Positions 46,054 through 52,621 of a stretch of DNA of 64,000 nt are shown piece after piece (the stretch's first letter is position 1; each line of letters opens with the position of its first letter). The position numbers and the translations under genes are program-made. The notes beneath the pieces were generated by a model that worked only from the letters and a program-made list of their open reading frames with translations, was not told the DNA's origin and did not search any database. The stretch is from Stutzerimonas stutzeri. Its GTDB lineage: Bacteria > Pseudomonadota > Gammaproteobacteria > Pseudomonadales > Pseudomonadaceae. The stretch is taken from positions 310,001-374,000 of the forward strand of contig DDVX01000007.1 in NCBI GenBank assembly GCA_002345575.1. The letters run 5' to 3'.

Positions 46054-47454
46054 TTACCTAGGCAGCCTGAAGGTAATGAAACTGGCTTGCCCCTGGCGCA
46101 ACACCCGCATCGATACCGAGCGATTGTGTGGCAGCTTTTCAACGACCTGACCGAAGGTCTTCACCGAATCGATTGCCTGATTGTTCAGATGAGTGATTAC
46201 ATCACCCGGGCGCAGGCCGATCATTGCTGCCGGACCGTTGCCAACTTCGCTGATGACCACTCCACCCTCCAGATCAAGCGCCCGCTTTTGCTCCGCATTC
46301 AACGCGCTCACCGTCACACCCAGGCGGTTGTCACTGAGCTTGCCCGAGCCACTGGCCGCAGCAAGTGGTTGCCCCTCATCTGGCAAAGCACCGATCTTCA
46401 GCTTGAGATTCTTGCGGCTGCCATCGCGGATCACTTCGAACCTGACCGTGGTATCAGGCTTCAGCGTACCAACCTGATGCGGTAGATCTCCGGACCTGTC
46501 GATGGACTTGCCATTAATACTCAGGATCACGTCACCCACCCGCAGCCCGCCCCTGGCTGCCGGCCCGCCATCCATCACTTGCGCTACCAAGGCTCCAGCG
46601 GGACGTTCCAGTCCGAAGGATTCGGCCAAGTCTTTGTTCACATCCTGAATCACTACGCCAAGCCAGCCACGGCTGACCTTGCCGTCCTCACGCAGCTGAT
46701 TGGCGACATCCATTGCAACATCGATAGGGATCGCGAACGAAAGCCCCATGAAACCACCAGAGCGGGTGAATATCTGCGAATTTATTCCTACTACTTCACC
46801 GGCTAAGTTGAACAGTGGGCCACCGGAGTTGCCCGGATTGATCGCCACGTCAGTCTGAATAAAAGGCACGTAACTCTCGTTAGGCAGGCTGCGGCCAATG
46901 GCGCTGACCACGCCGGCCGTCACCGTATGATCAAAGCCGAACGGCGAACCGATGGCGACCACCCATTCCCCAGCCTTGAGCTTCTCCGAATTACCCAGCT
47001 TCACTGTGGGCAAGTTGTCACCTTTGATCTTCAGCACCGCCACGTCACTGCGTGGATCGGCTCCGACCAGTGTCGCCTGCAGCTCGCTGCGGTCTGGCAG
47101 GCGCACGATGATTTCATCGGCATCGGCTACCACATGGTTGTTGGTCAGGATGTAGCCGTCATCGGAAATGATGAAGCCGGAGCCCAGCGACTGCCCTTCG
47201 CGGCGACGATCCGGTTGTTGCGGCATCCGCCGCTCGAAGAACTCCCGGAACATTGGAGGTATGCCCTCTAGATCGGGCATTTGTGCGGAAGCACCGCGCA
47301 CCGGCTGGTTCTGCCGAGTACTGATGTTTACTACCGCCGGTGAGGCGTCCTCCACCAGCGGCGTGAAGTCAGGTAATGCGGCCTGGGCAATGAGCGCCTG
47401 CCCAAGCAGGGCGACACCCGCCACAACGGCCAGGAAATTACTGCGAAGAAACAT
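46054..47454 (-). CDS. mucD: DegP/MucD-type periplasmic serine protease
   Basis: 466 aa. Signal peptide about 1-26 (ending IAQA), trypsin-like domain with catalytic His107 (TNNHV), Asp137 (PRSDVAVL) and Ser210 (NPGNSGGP), and two PDZ domains (about 280-370 and 385-465). The N-terminal LPDFTPLVEDASPAVVNIST and DLEGIPPMFREF match MucD closely. It is not in an algU-mucAB operon here, so it could be a DegP-family paralogue. The ATG at 47454 was chosen for the intact signal peptide. Confidence 0.88.
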   Translation of the reverse strand: MFLRSNFLAVVAGVALLGQALIAQAALPDFTPLVEDASPAVVNISTRQNQPVRGASAQMPDLEGIPPMFREFFERRMPQQPDRRREGQSLGSGFIISDDGYILTNNHVVADADEIIVRLPDRSELQATLVGADPRSDVAVLKIKGDNLPTVKLGNSEKLKAGEWVVAIGSPFGFDHTVTAGVVSAIGRSLPNESYVPFIQTDVAINPGNSGGPLFNLAGEVVGINSQIFTRSGGFMGLSFAIPIDVAMDVANQLREDGKVSRGWLGVVIQDVNKDLAESFGLERPAGALVAQVMDGGPAARGGLRVGDVILSINGKSIDRSGDLPHQVGTLKPDTTVRFEVIRDGSRKNLKLKIGALPDEGQPLAAASGSGKLSDNRLGVTVSALNAEQKRALDLEGGVVISEVGNGPAAMIGLRPGDVITHLNNQAIDSVKTFGQVVEKLPHNRSVSMRVLRQGQASFITFRLPR

Positions 47455-47771
47455 GATCGATGATCTCCCGACGTCAGTAGTAATTGATCCGCCCGAACAG
47501 ACCGGGCAAACGAGCAATAATACAGTGGCTGCTCAAGATGGCCGACAAACACCGGCCACTGAGACGCCTCGACTAAATGTACGGCAACCACGGTCAACTT
47601 CGTGTGAAGCGGATGTAAAGGGAACGTAAGCTCTCGACGCGATCCGAAATAATATTTTGACACTGTCAACAGGCTGTAACTCGAACCGGGCAATCTTTGC
47701 AGCATGGAAGGCCAGGATGGCCGGTGCAGGGATGCATTAGACCTATATTCGACCGTACGACAGGAGACGTC
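47455..47771. other. 317-bp intergenic region, no gene seen
   Basis: Divergent promoter space between mucD (minus) and a 52-aa ORF (plus). A weak sigma-E-like pair on the plus strand (GAACGT at 47622 and TCCGA at 47643, spacing 15) was noticed, but it departs from consensus in both boxes. No repeat or RNA gene was recognised. Confidence 0.4.
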
Positions 47772-47930
47772 ATGAGCACCAAGACACTTGAAAACCTGGT
47801 CCGTCAATTTGCTCCCAACTCCCAGCCACTCGACGTGTGGAGGCTGCTCCACAGAGGCAAACGTGGTTATCGTCCGAGTGCTGCCGCGCTGGTCCGCCGC
47901 GCTACGCTGGATGCCGAAGGCTGGAGATAA
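47772..47930 (+). CDS. small basic protein of unknown function
   Basis: 52 aa, rich in Arg and Leu, with a C-terminal RRATLDAEGWR. The ATG is preceded by an excellent CAGGAGACGTC ribosome site, which is the main evidence for translation; a longer in-frame ORF has no such site. No family recognised. It is convergent with the MFS gene at 47946-49136. Confidence 0.5.
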   Translation: MSTKTLENLVRQFAPNSQPLDVWRLLHRGKRGYRPSAAALVRRATLDAEGWR

Positions 47931-47945
47931 TGCTCGGCAAGGCAA

Positions 47946-49136
47946 TCACTGTTCAACGCCGCCCCTCCGCTCCTGCACACGCAGCACCCAAACGATACCT
48001 AGGCTGCCGACGGCCACCAGTGCGGCGCCAAGAAAAACCTTCTGCAAGCCGATCCAACTTGCCAGCACGCCCATGACCAAGCCTGACAGGCCCAGGGCAA
48101 GATCGAAAAACATGGCAAAAACGCTGAGGCCCGAACTGCGGTTGGCCTCACCCACCCTGGCGACTACCGCTACTCCCAACGCCGGATAGAGTAGCGACAG
48201 ACCGCACCCGGTCAAGGCAGACCCGGCCAGCGCTCCGCCTGGCGTTTCAGCCAGCCAGAGCAACAGCAGCCCGAGAATCTCCACCACCAGGCACGCCAGT
48301 GCCACCCTATAGCCGCCCAATCGGTTGACCAGATCACGGCTCAGTAGGCGTGTACCGATAAAGGCAAAAGCAAACGTCGAAAGGCACCAGGCCGCGCCAT
48401 CCCAACCGCGTGCGGTGTAATACAGCGCGATAAAGGCGGTCAGGGTTCCGTAACCGACTGTTGCGAACGCCAGGCTGAAACCGGGTGGCGCGACGTTCCA
48501 CAACACCTTGCCGAAGGGCAATCGCTCGCCGGGATTGAGCGGCGCTTCACCGCGGCGCCAGGCCAGTGCAAGCCCCGTTGTTGCCAGCAGCATAGTTACG
48601 GCGCCCAGGCTCCACATCCCCAGGGTTTGAGCCATGAATACGCCCAACGGCGCGCCAATCCCGACGCCACCGTAGGCTGCGATACCATTCCAGGAAATCA
48701 TTTGCGCGGTGCTCTGCGGGCCAAGCCGGGAAATTCCCCAGCTGATGGCCGAAATCCCGATCAGGCTCTGAGCGCAACCAAGAACCAGACGACTCGCCAG
48801 CATCACCCCGAGACTGAGCGACGGCCAGGGTTCTAATAGGACCGCAGCCAATAGCAGCACGCCGCTGAACAGACCACATGTCATACCGACCAGCAAAGCC
48901 TTCCGCGCGCCCCGCTCATCCACCAAACGCCCCGCCAGCGGACGACAGAACAGCGTAATCAGGTACTGCACTCCGATCACCGCCCCCGCCACCACGGTGC
49001 TAAAACCAAGGCTTTCGTGGATATACCCCGGAAGCGAAGCCAGGGGGATGCCAATGGATATGAACGAAATGAAACTGAAAACCACCAGCGAGAGGATAAA
49101 GGGGGTGTCCCTTGCAGAGGTTTTCACAGCGGACAT
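47946..49136 (-). CDS. MFS transporter
   Basis: 396-aa major facilitator with 12 predicted helices, of the arabinose-efflux-like/YhhS-type group. The loop 2-3 motif RPLAGRLVDERGARKA and a long helix-4/5 region (LVLGCAQSLIGISAI) are recognisable. The substrate cannot be told from sequence. The C-terminal tail is short and basic-acidic. It is the last host gene before the prophage; a strong terminator and an att-like site lie to its right. Confidence 0.82.
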   Translation of the reverse strand: MSAVKTSARDTPFILSLVVFSFISFISIGIPLASLPGYIHESLGFSTVVAGAVIGVQYLITLFCRPLAGRLVDERGARKALLVGMTCGLFSGVLLLAAVLLEPWPSLSLGVMLASRLVLGCAQSLIGISAISWGISRLGPQSTAQMISWNGIAAYGGVGIGAPLGVFMAQTLGMWSLGAVTMLLATTGLALAWRRGEAPLNPGERLPFGKVLWNVAPPGFSLAFATVGYGTLTAFIALYYTARGWDGAAWCLSTFAFAFIGTRLLSRDLVNRLGGYRVALACLVVEILGLLLLWLAETPGGALAGSALTGCGLSLLYPALGVAVVARVGEANRSSGLSVFAMFFDLALGLSGLVMGVLASWIGLQKVFLGAALVAVGSLGIVWVLRVQERRGGVEQ

Positions 49137-49218
49137 CGATACGCCTGCCTGAAGTGTGGAGGAAGGTAAGTCTGATCTACTGGGACCCTGTTTAAAGCAA
49201 TTTCATTCTGCAGAAACG

Positions 49219-49247
49219 ACGAAGGCCCCGTAATACGGGGCCTTCGT
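49219..49247. terminator. Strong bidirectional hairpin terminator
   Basis: Perfect 12-bp stem ACGAAGGCCCCG / CGGGGCCTTCGT around TAATA. It lies immediately to the left of the tRNA 3'-end remnant at 49256-49278, in the place expected for the original host tRNA terminator on the minus strand. Confidence 0.8.
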
Positions 49248-49255
49248 TTGCGATA

Positions 49256-49278
49256 TGGCGGAGGAGGTGAGATTCGAA
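49256..49278 (-). other. attL-like tRNA 3'-end remnant
   Basis: On the minus strand TTCGAATCTCACCTCCTCCGCCA reads as the T loop (TTCGAAT), T-stem 3' strand (CTCAC), acceptor 3' strand (CTCCTCC), discriminator G and CCA of a tRNA; discriminator G suggests tRNA-Ser. The bases before the T loop do not complete the T stem and no D or anticodon arm follows upstream, so this is a fragment, not a gene. It lies 155 bp past the integrase stop, the usual prophage att position. Confidence 0.6.
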
Positions 49279-49432
49279 ATCACCGCCCACCCCGCTGGAT
49301 AACGCATAGAAGCTGGCCTCGCCGCCGCAGATTATGTTTTTGGGAACGATTTGGGAACGATATGGGAACTGGCAGAGCGCTGCAGGCCGCTGAAATCAGG
49401 CCCTGCAGCGTGGTTTGGCTGGGATCGGAGGG

Positions 49433-50602
49433 TTACAGGCCGAGGCGCTGCTCGATGATGCTGGTCATGTCGGTGGCGTCCTGGCTGATCCAGCGCCCGT
49501 AGTGCCGAAGGATCATCTCGGTCGAGGTGTGGCCCATCTGCGCGGCGATCCAGTCGATCGGTACTGCGCAGCTGGTCAGCATCTGGCTGGCGAAGGTGTG
49601 CCGGCAATGGTTCGGGCCTCGGTGGCGCACGCCGGCACGCTTCAGGTGCTGCAGCCACCAGCCATTGCGCAGATTGTCAGAGGTCGAATAGGCCGCGTTA
49701 GTGTGCGAGTTGTGGAACACGAAGCGCACCAGCTGCTTGCGCTTGGTCCGGTTGTCGCGGTCGGTGACCAGGATCTCCACCGGCGGCAGATCCTTCGTCC
49801 GCTCCTTCTGGTCGCGCAATGCTTCCAGGGCAGGTTTGAGCAGCCGCAGCTTGCGCGTCGAGCGCCGGGTCTTGGTCACCTTGTAAGCGCTGCGCACCCT
49901 CGCCCGCTTGAATGTCACCTCACCCGTTTCGAGGTCTACATCCTCCCAGGCCAGCGCTATCGCCTCAGACACACGAGGCCCGGACCAGATCATGAACTTG
50001 ATCAGGTTCAGCTCCTGCGCCCGGTCGGGCGACTCCGCGCTGAGGATGGCTTCAATCTCCTCGCGCGTGAACGGATCAGGGTCTTCCGCATCAGGTTGGC
50101 GGATGATGATGCCCTCGGTCGGGTCATACGCTGCCTGGTTCTTGGTGCGGTACAGCTGGAATACCTGCCGGGTCAGCGCGACGATCTCGCGCACCGTCTT
50201 GCTGTGCAGCTTCGGCATCAGCACCTTCTGCACCCAGGCCTGCATCTCCAGGTAAGTGATGCTCTCGACCTGCCGCTCGCCCCACTGCGGCCGGATGTGG
50301 TTCTTGATGCGGCTCTCATGGCTGCGGATCGCCGACGGCGCCAGCTCGTTGCGCTTGATGTCCAGGAACAGATCGAGCCAGTGCGCATACGTCCCGGATT
50401 TCACCCTGGCTGAATCAGGAAACCAGCGCGCATAGACGAACGTGCCGGCCTTGATTTCATGCCGGATGATCGCCGCCTGCCGCGTGGCCCGCTCTATCGT
50501 GCCGGGCGTTGGCTCGCCCGGAAATGGCTCCTTGCAGAGCTTGCCCTCAAACCGAAAGTAGACCCGGACGGCCTTGCCGCGAACCTCAACTCCATCTGCC
50601 AT
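49433..50602 (-). CDS. int: prophage tyrosine recombinase (integrase)
   Basis: 389-aa integrase. N-terminal arm-binding domain (DUF3596-like, KAVRVYFRFEGKLCKEPF at 10-27), core-binding SAM-like domain (about 75-155) and catalytic domain with Arg210 (GPRVSEA), His332-x-x-Arg (HCRH; the second arginine is R334), His358 (MGH) and nucleophile Tyr368 (HYGRW). The ATG at 50602 (MADGVEVRG) follows GGGGACG; a longer in-frame ORF lacks family sequence. A terminator at 50662-50685 separates it from the early operon, so it probably has its own promoter. Confidence 0.93.
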   Translation of the reverse strand: MADGVEVRGKAVRVYFRFEGKLCKEPFPGEPTPGTIERATRQAAIIRHEIKAGTFVYARWFPDSARVKSGTYAHWLDLFLDIKRNELAPSAIRSHESRIKNHIRPQWGERQVESITYLEMQAWVQKVLMPKLHSKTVREIVALTRQVFQLYRTKNQAAYDPTEGIIIRQPDAEDPDPFTREEIEAILSAESPDRAQELNLIKFMIWSGPRVSEAIALAWEDVDLETGEVTFKRARVRSAYKVTKTRRSTRKLRLLKPALEALRDQKERTKDLPPVEILVTDRDNRTKRKQLVRFVFHNSHTNAAYSTSDNLRNGWWLQHLKRAGVRHRGPNHCRHTFASQMLTSCAVPIDWIAAQMGHTSTEMILRHYGRWISQDATDMTSIIEQRLGL

Positions 50603-50661
50603 ATGCGTCCCCACGCCGTTGCTGACGCCGGCACCGTACAGCCGCCCCGCCAGCAACAATA

Positions 50662-50685
50662 GAAAAAGGCCCGTCGCCGGGCCTC
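50662..50685 (-). terminator. Terminator between early operon and integrase
   Basis: On the minus strand GGCCCGGCGACGGGCC forms a 6-bp GC stem with loop GCGA and is followed by TTTTTC. It lies 20 bp after the stop of the small gene at 50705-50896. Confidence 0.75.
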
Positions 50686-50704
50686 GAATTGATGGTGGTA
50701 TTTT

Positions 50705-50896
50705 CTAGGTGAGCCACTCCGAACGCCGCCGCCACTGCCGGCGCATTTCCTCAACCAGGCGCGCGGCGCCATCCAGGCCGCGCTTCTTGCTGATCAGCAG
50801 AGTGAGCTCCTGAATGCGCGCCGGCGTGTTATAGCCGTTGCGCAGCCAGGTGCGGGCTTCGCATTCGAGCATGTGCCGGCTAACGTCTTCAGCCAA
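50705..50896 (-). CDS. small phage protein (DUF7696-like)
   Basis: 63 aa, strongly basic C-terminus (MRRQWRRRSEW). The core LECEARTWLRNGYNTPARIQEL is that of a small family common in Pseudomonas prophages, function unknown. The start is inferred to be a TTG at 50894-50896, because GAGGAGG lies 8 bp upstream; the nearest ATG at 50872 has no ribosome site. The gene follows 50898-51287 by one base, indicating coupling. Confidence 0.65.
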   Translation of the reverse strand: MAEDVSRHMLECEARTWLRNGYNTPARIQELTLLISKKRGLDGAARLVEEMRRQWRRRSEWLT

Positions 50897-50897
50897 A

Positions 50898-51287
50898 TCA
50901 CGCCTCCTCAGCGTAAAAGTGCAGCGCCAGCTCGGCGACCTGGTGCGGCGAACGGCTCCGCCGCGCCTGCTGCAGGATCAGGCTCACCGCCGGGTCCTTC
51001 GAGCGCCGGGCCAGCCGATCGAACACCCCGCGCAGGCGTTTTGCTCCGCTGTGCTCGCGCGCGGCCAGCACCAGGGCCAGCAGCACGTCGAGCTTGCTCA
51101 GCGGCCTTGCGCCCATTCGCCACCAGCGATGCGCCTGGCCGACAGTCCCGCGCTCTCGCACAGCACTGCCTGCCGCCTCCAGGGCGACCAGTTCGGCGCG
51201 GACCTGGACAACCGACGCGCCGGTGCGCACGGCCAGCTCGGCGGTGGTGATGCCTTCCGGATTGGTCAGATAGCGGAGCAGATTCAT
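50898..51287 (-). CDS. phage protein with predicted N-terminal winged helix
   Basis: 129 aa. Residues 8-45 (PEGITTAELAVRTGASVVQV) look like a helix-turn-helix or winged helix; the rest is Arg/Leu-rich and helical. Possibly DNA-binding. It belongs to the small-gene string between the primase and the integrase. The ATG at 51287 overlaps the previous gene's stop by 4 bp. No named family recognised. Confidence 0.6.
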   Translation of the reverse strand: MNLLRYLTNPEGITTAELAVRTGASVVQVRAELVALEAAGSAVRERGTVGQAHRWWRMGARPLSKLDVLLALVLAAREHSGAKRLRGVFDRLARRSKDPAVSLILQQARRSRSPHQVAELALHFYAEEA

Positions 51288-51517
51288 CGGGGAACCTCCT
51301 TTGCAGCCACCGTTTCCGGATGCACAAACAACTCCACCCCACTGCGCAGCAGGTCGCGTTGGGTTTCGCGTAGCAGGGTTGGGTCCAGGCCCAGCTTGCG
51401 CGCCAAGGCTTCGGCGGCCCAGCGGGCGCCCATGGTGTTGCTGGCGGTGCGCTTCTCGCCGCGCACGGTGGCCACGTATGTCCCGGTGGTGAAGCGGGTG
51501 CGGATTTCAACGGGCAT
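51284..51517 (-). CDS. small phage protein of unknown function
   Basis: 77 aa, starting MPVEIRTRFTTGTYVATV after a strong AGGAGG; an upstream in-frame start is less likely. Contains KRTASNTMGARWAAEALARKL, which resembles small prophage proteins that accompany the integrase module. Function unknown. The stop overlaps the next gene's start (ATGA). Confidence 0.6.
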   Translation of the reverse strand: MPVEIRTRFTTGTYVATVRGEKRTASNTMGARWAAEALARKLGLDPTLLRETQRDLLRSGVELFVHPETVAAKEVPR

Positions 51518-51812
51518 GCTGCACCTCCTGCGCATCGGCGAACAGCGTCTCCCAGGGCGAACTGACCTGGTTCAATTTCTTCTTACCGGCGTTGCGTTTG
51601 ATCATGCTCGGCGTCTCTGCGTAGCAGGCCTTGCACATGGTTCCGAGGCCGTCCGGACAGGACGCTTGGCGAAAGAAAAACTCAGTATCGGCGGGCCAGC
51701 ACTCGCCGCATTTGCGGCAGAGCTTCTCGGGCACGGCGGTGATGGTCACAGGTTGATAGCTGGCGGCTGGGTTATGCTGCGCCCCGCCCTCCTTCGGTTG
51801 ATTCACTTGCAT
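51507..51812 (-). CDS. phage zinc-finger protein
   Basis: 101 aa. The pattern CRKCGECWPADTEFFFR-x-x-SCPDGLGTMCKACY is a zinc-binding motif like that found beside HNH endonucleases, but no HNH core follows, so it is a stand-alone zinc finger. The ATG follows an AAGGAGAAGCACC leader shared with 51876-52013 and 52054-52587. Role unknown; DNA or RNA binding is possible. Confidence 0.65.
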   Translation of the reverse strand: MQVNQPKEGGAQHNPAASYQPVTITAVPEKLCRKCGECWPADTEFFFRQASCPDGLGTMCKACYAETPSMIKRNAGKKKLNQVSSPWETLFADAQEVQHAR

Positions 51813-51875
51813 GGTGCTTCTCCTTGAGGTTGGTCAGGCCCTGGTGAGTTGCCGCTCACCGGGGCCGTTTTGTTT

Positions 51876-52013
51876 TCAGCGTGCGATCAGCAGGAACAAG
51901 TCCGGCAGGTGGTTGGCTGCGGTCAGCAGGCCGGCCAGGCCGGTGCCGACCCAGCCGGTCATGGCCAGGCGTTCGCGCAGGCTGGGGCTGGGTTCGTCAT
52001 CGTCGTAGTGCAT
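51876..52013 (-). CDS. small phage membrane protein
   Basis: 45 aa: an acidic N-terminus (MHYDDDEPSPSLRERLAM) followed by one hydrophobic stretch (about 19-44) ending LLIAR, so probably a single-pass membrane peptide. The ATG is preceded by the same AAGGAGAAGCACC leader as its neighbours, which supports translation. No family recognised. Confidence 0.55.
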   Translation of the reverse strand: MHYDDDEPSPSLRERLAMTGWVGTGLAGLLTAANHLPDLFLLIAR

Positions 52014-52053
52014 GGTGCTTCTCCTTGAGGTCGGTTCCGGTTGCCGCCGGCGG

Positions 52054-52587
52054 TCAGCGAACGCGGAGTTTCTGCCCGTTTTCGATCACGTACAGGTTCA
52101 CGTCGGCCAGGCGGTACTGGCCGCCGGGACCTCCTTTCACCACGTATTCGCCACCTCCGTCTGAGGCAATGCGCACAGGGAACGGGTACGGCCAGCCCTC
52201 GCGCTTGGCCCAATCGGCCTGGCTGGCGTATTTGCTGGATTTCTTGATTTCGGCATAGAGCTGCTGCCCGCCTGGGCTGACCGGTTGCGGTTTGCCGAGG
52301 ATGTCGCCGGTTTCGACGAAGGCGTGCAGGTACTTCATCAGCGCTTGCGCCTGGTCGAGCGATAAGTGCATACGGCTGGGGATGACAGCTCCCTCGGGCA
52401 GCTCGACGTCGGTCCAGCCGTTCTTGCCGAGGACACGGGGGCGTGGGTTGTCGATGCCGAACCAGATGGCACGTTGCTCAGCCAGGCTGCTGAGCTGGAG
52501 GCTGCAGGATTCGTTGTACAAGTCCTTGAACTCAATACGCGGAAAGCCCCGCTCAGTTACTCCGATTTTCAGTTCGAACATTTGCAT
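52054..52587 (-). CDS. phage protein of unknown function
   Basis: 177 aa, predicted soluble, mixed alpha/beta, with FELKIGVTERGFPRIEFKDLYNE near the start; no signal or membrane segment. It lies between the primase-helicase and the small-gene string, with the shared leader CTAAGGAGAAGCACC before its ATG. I do not recognise the family; its place suggests a role in prophage replication or regulation. Confidence 0.6.
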   Translation of the reverse strand: MQMFELKIGVTERGFPRIEFKDLYNESCSLQLSSLAEQRAIWFGIDNPRPRVLGKNGWTDVELPEGAVIPSRMHLSLDQAQALMKYLHAFVETGDILGKPQPVSPGGQQLYAEIKKSSKYASQADWAKREGWPYPFPVRIASDGGGEYVVKGGPGGQYRLADVNLYVIENGQKLRVR

Positions 52588-52621
52588 GGTGCTTCTCCTT
52601 AGGTTGGGTGTTACAGCCCGC

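Noticed and set aside
47622..47647. Sigma-E/AlgU-type promoter before the 52-aa ORF
   Set aside because: GAACGT and TCCGA with a 15-bp spacer differ from GAACTT/TCTGA in both boxes and spacing, and no related gene supports it.
49251..49330. Complete tRNA gene at the prophage edge
   Set aside because: Only the T loop, 3' T-stem strand, acceptor strand and CCA can be read. No D arm or anticodon arm follows, so it is a remnant.
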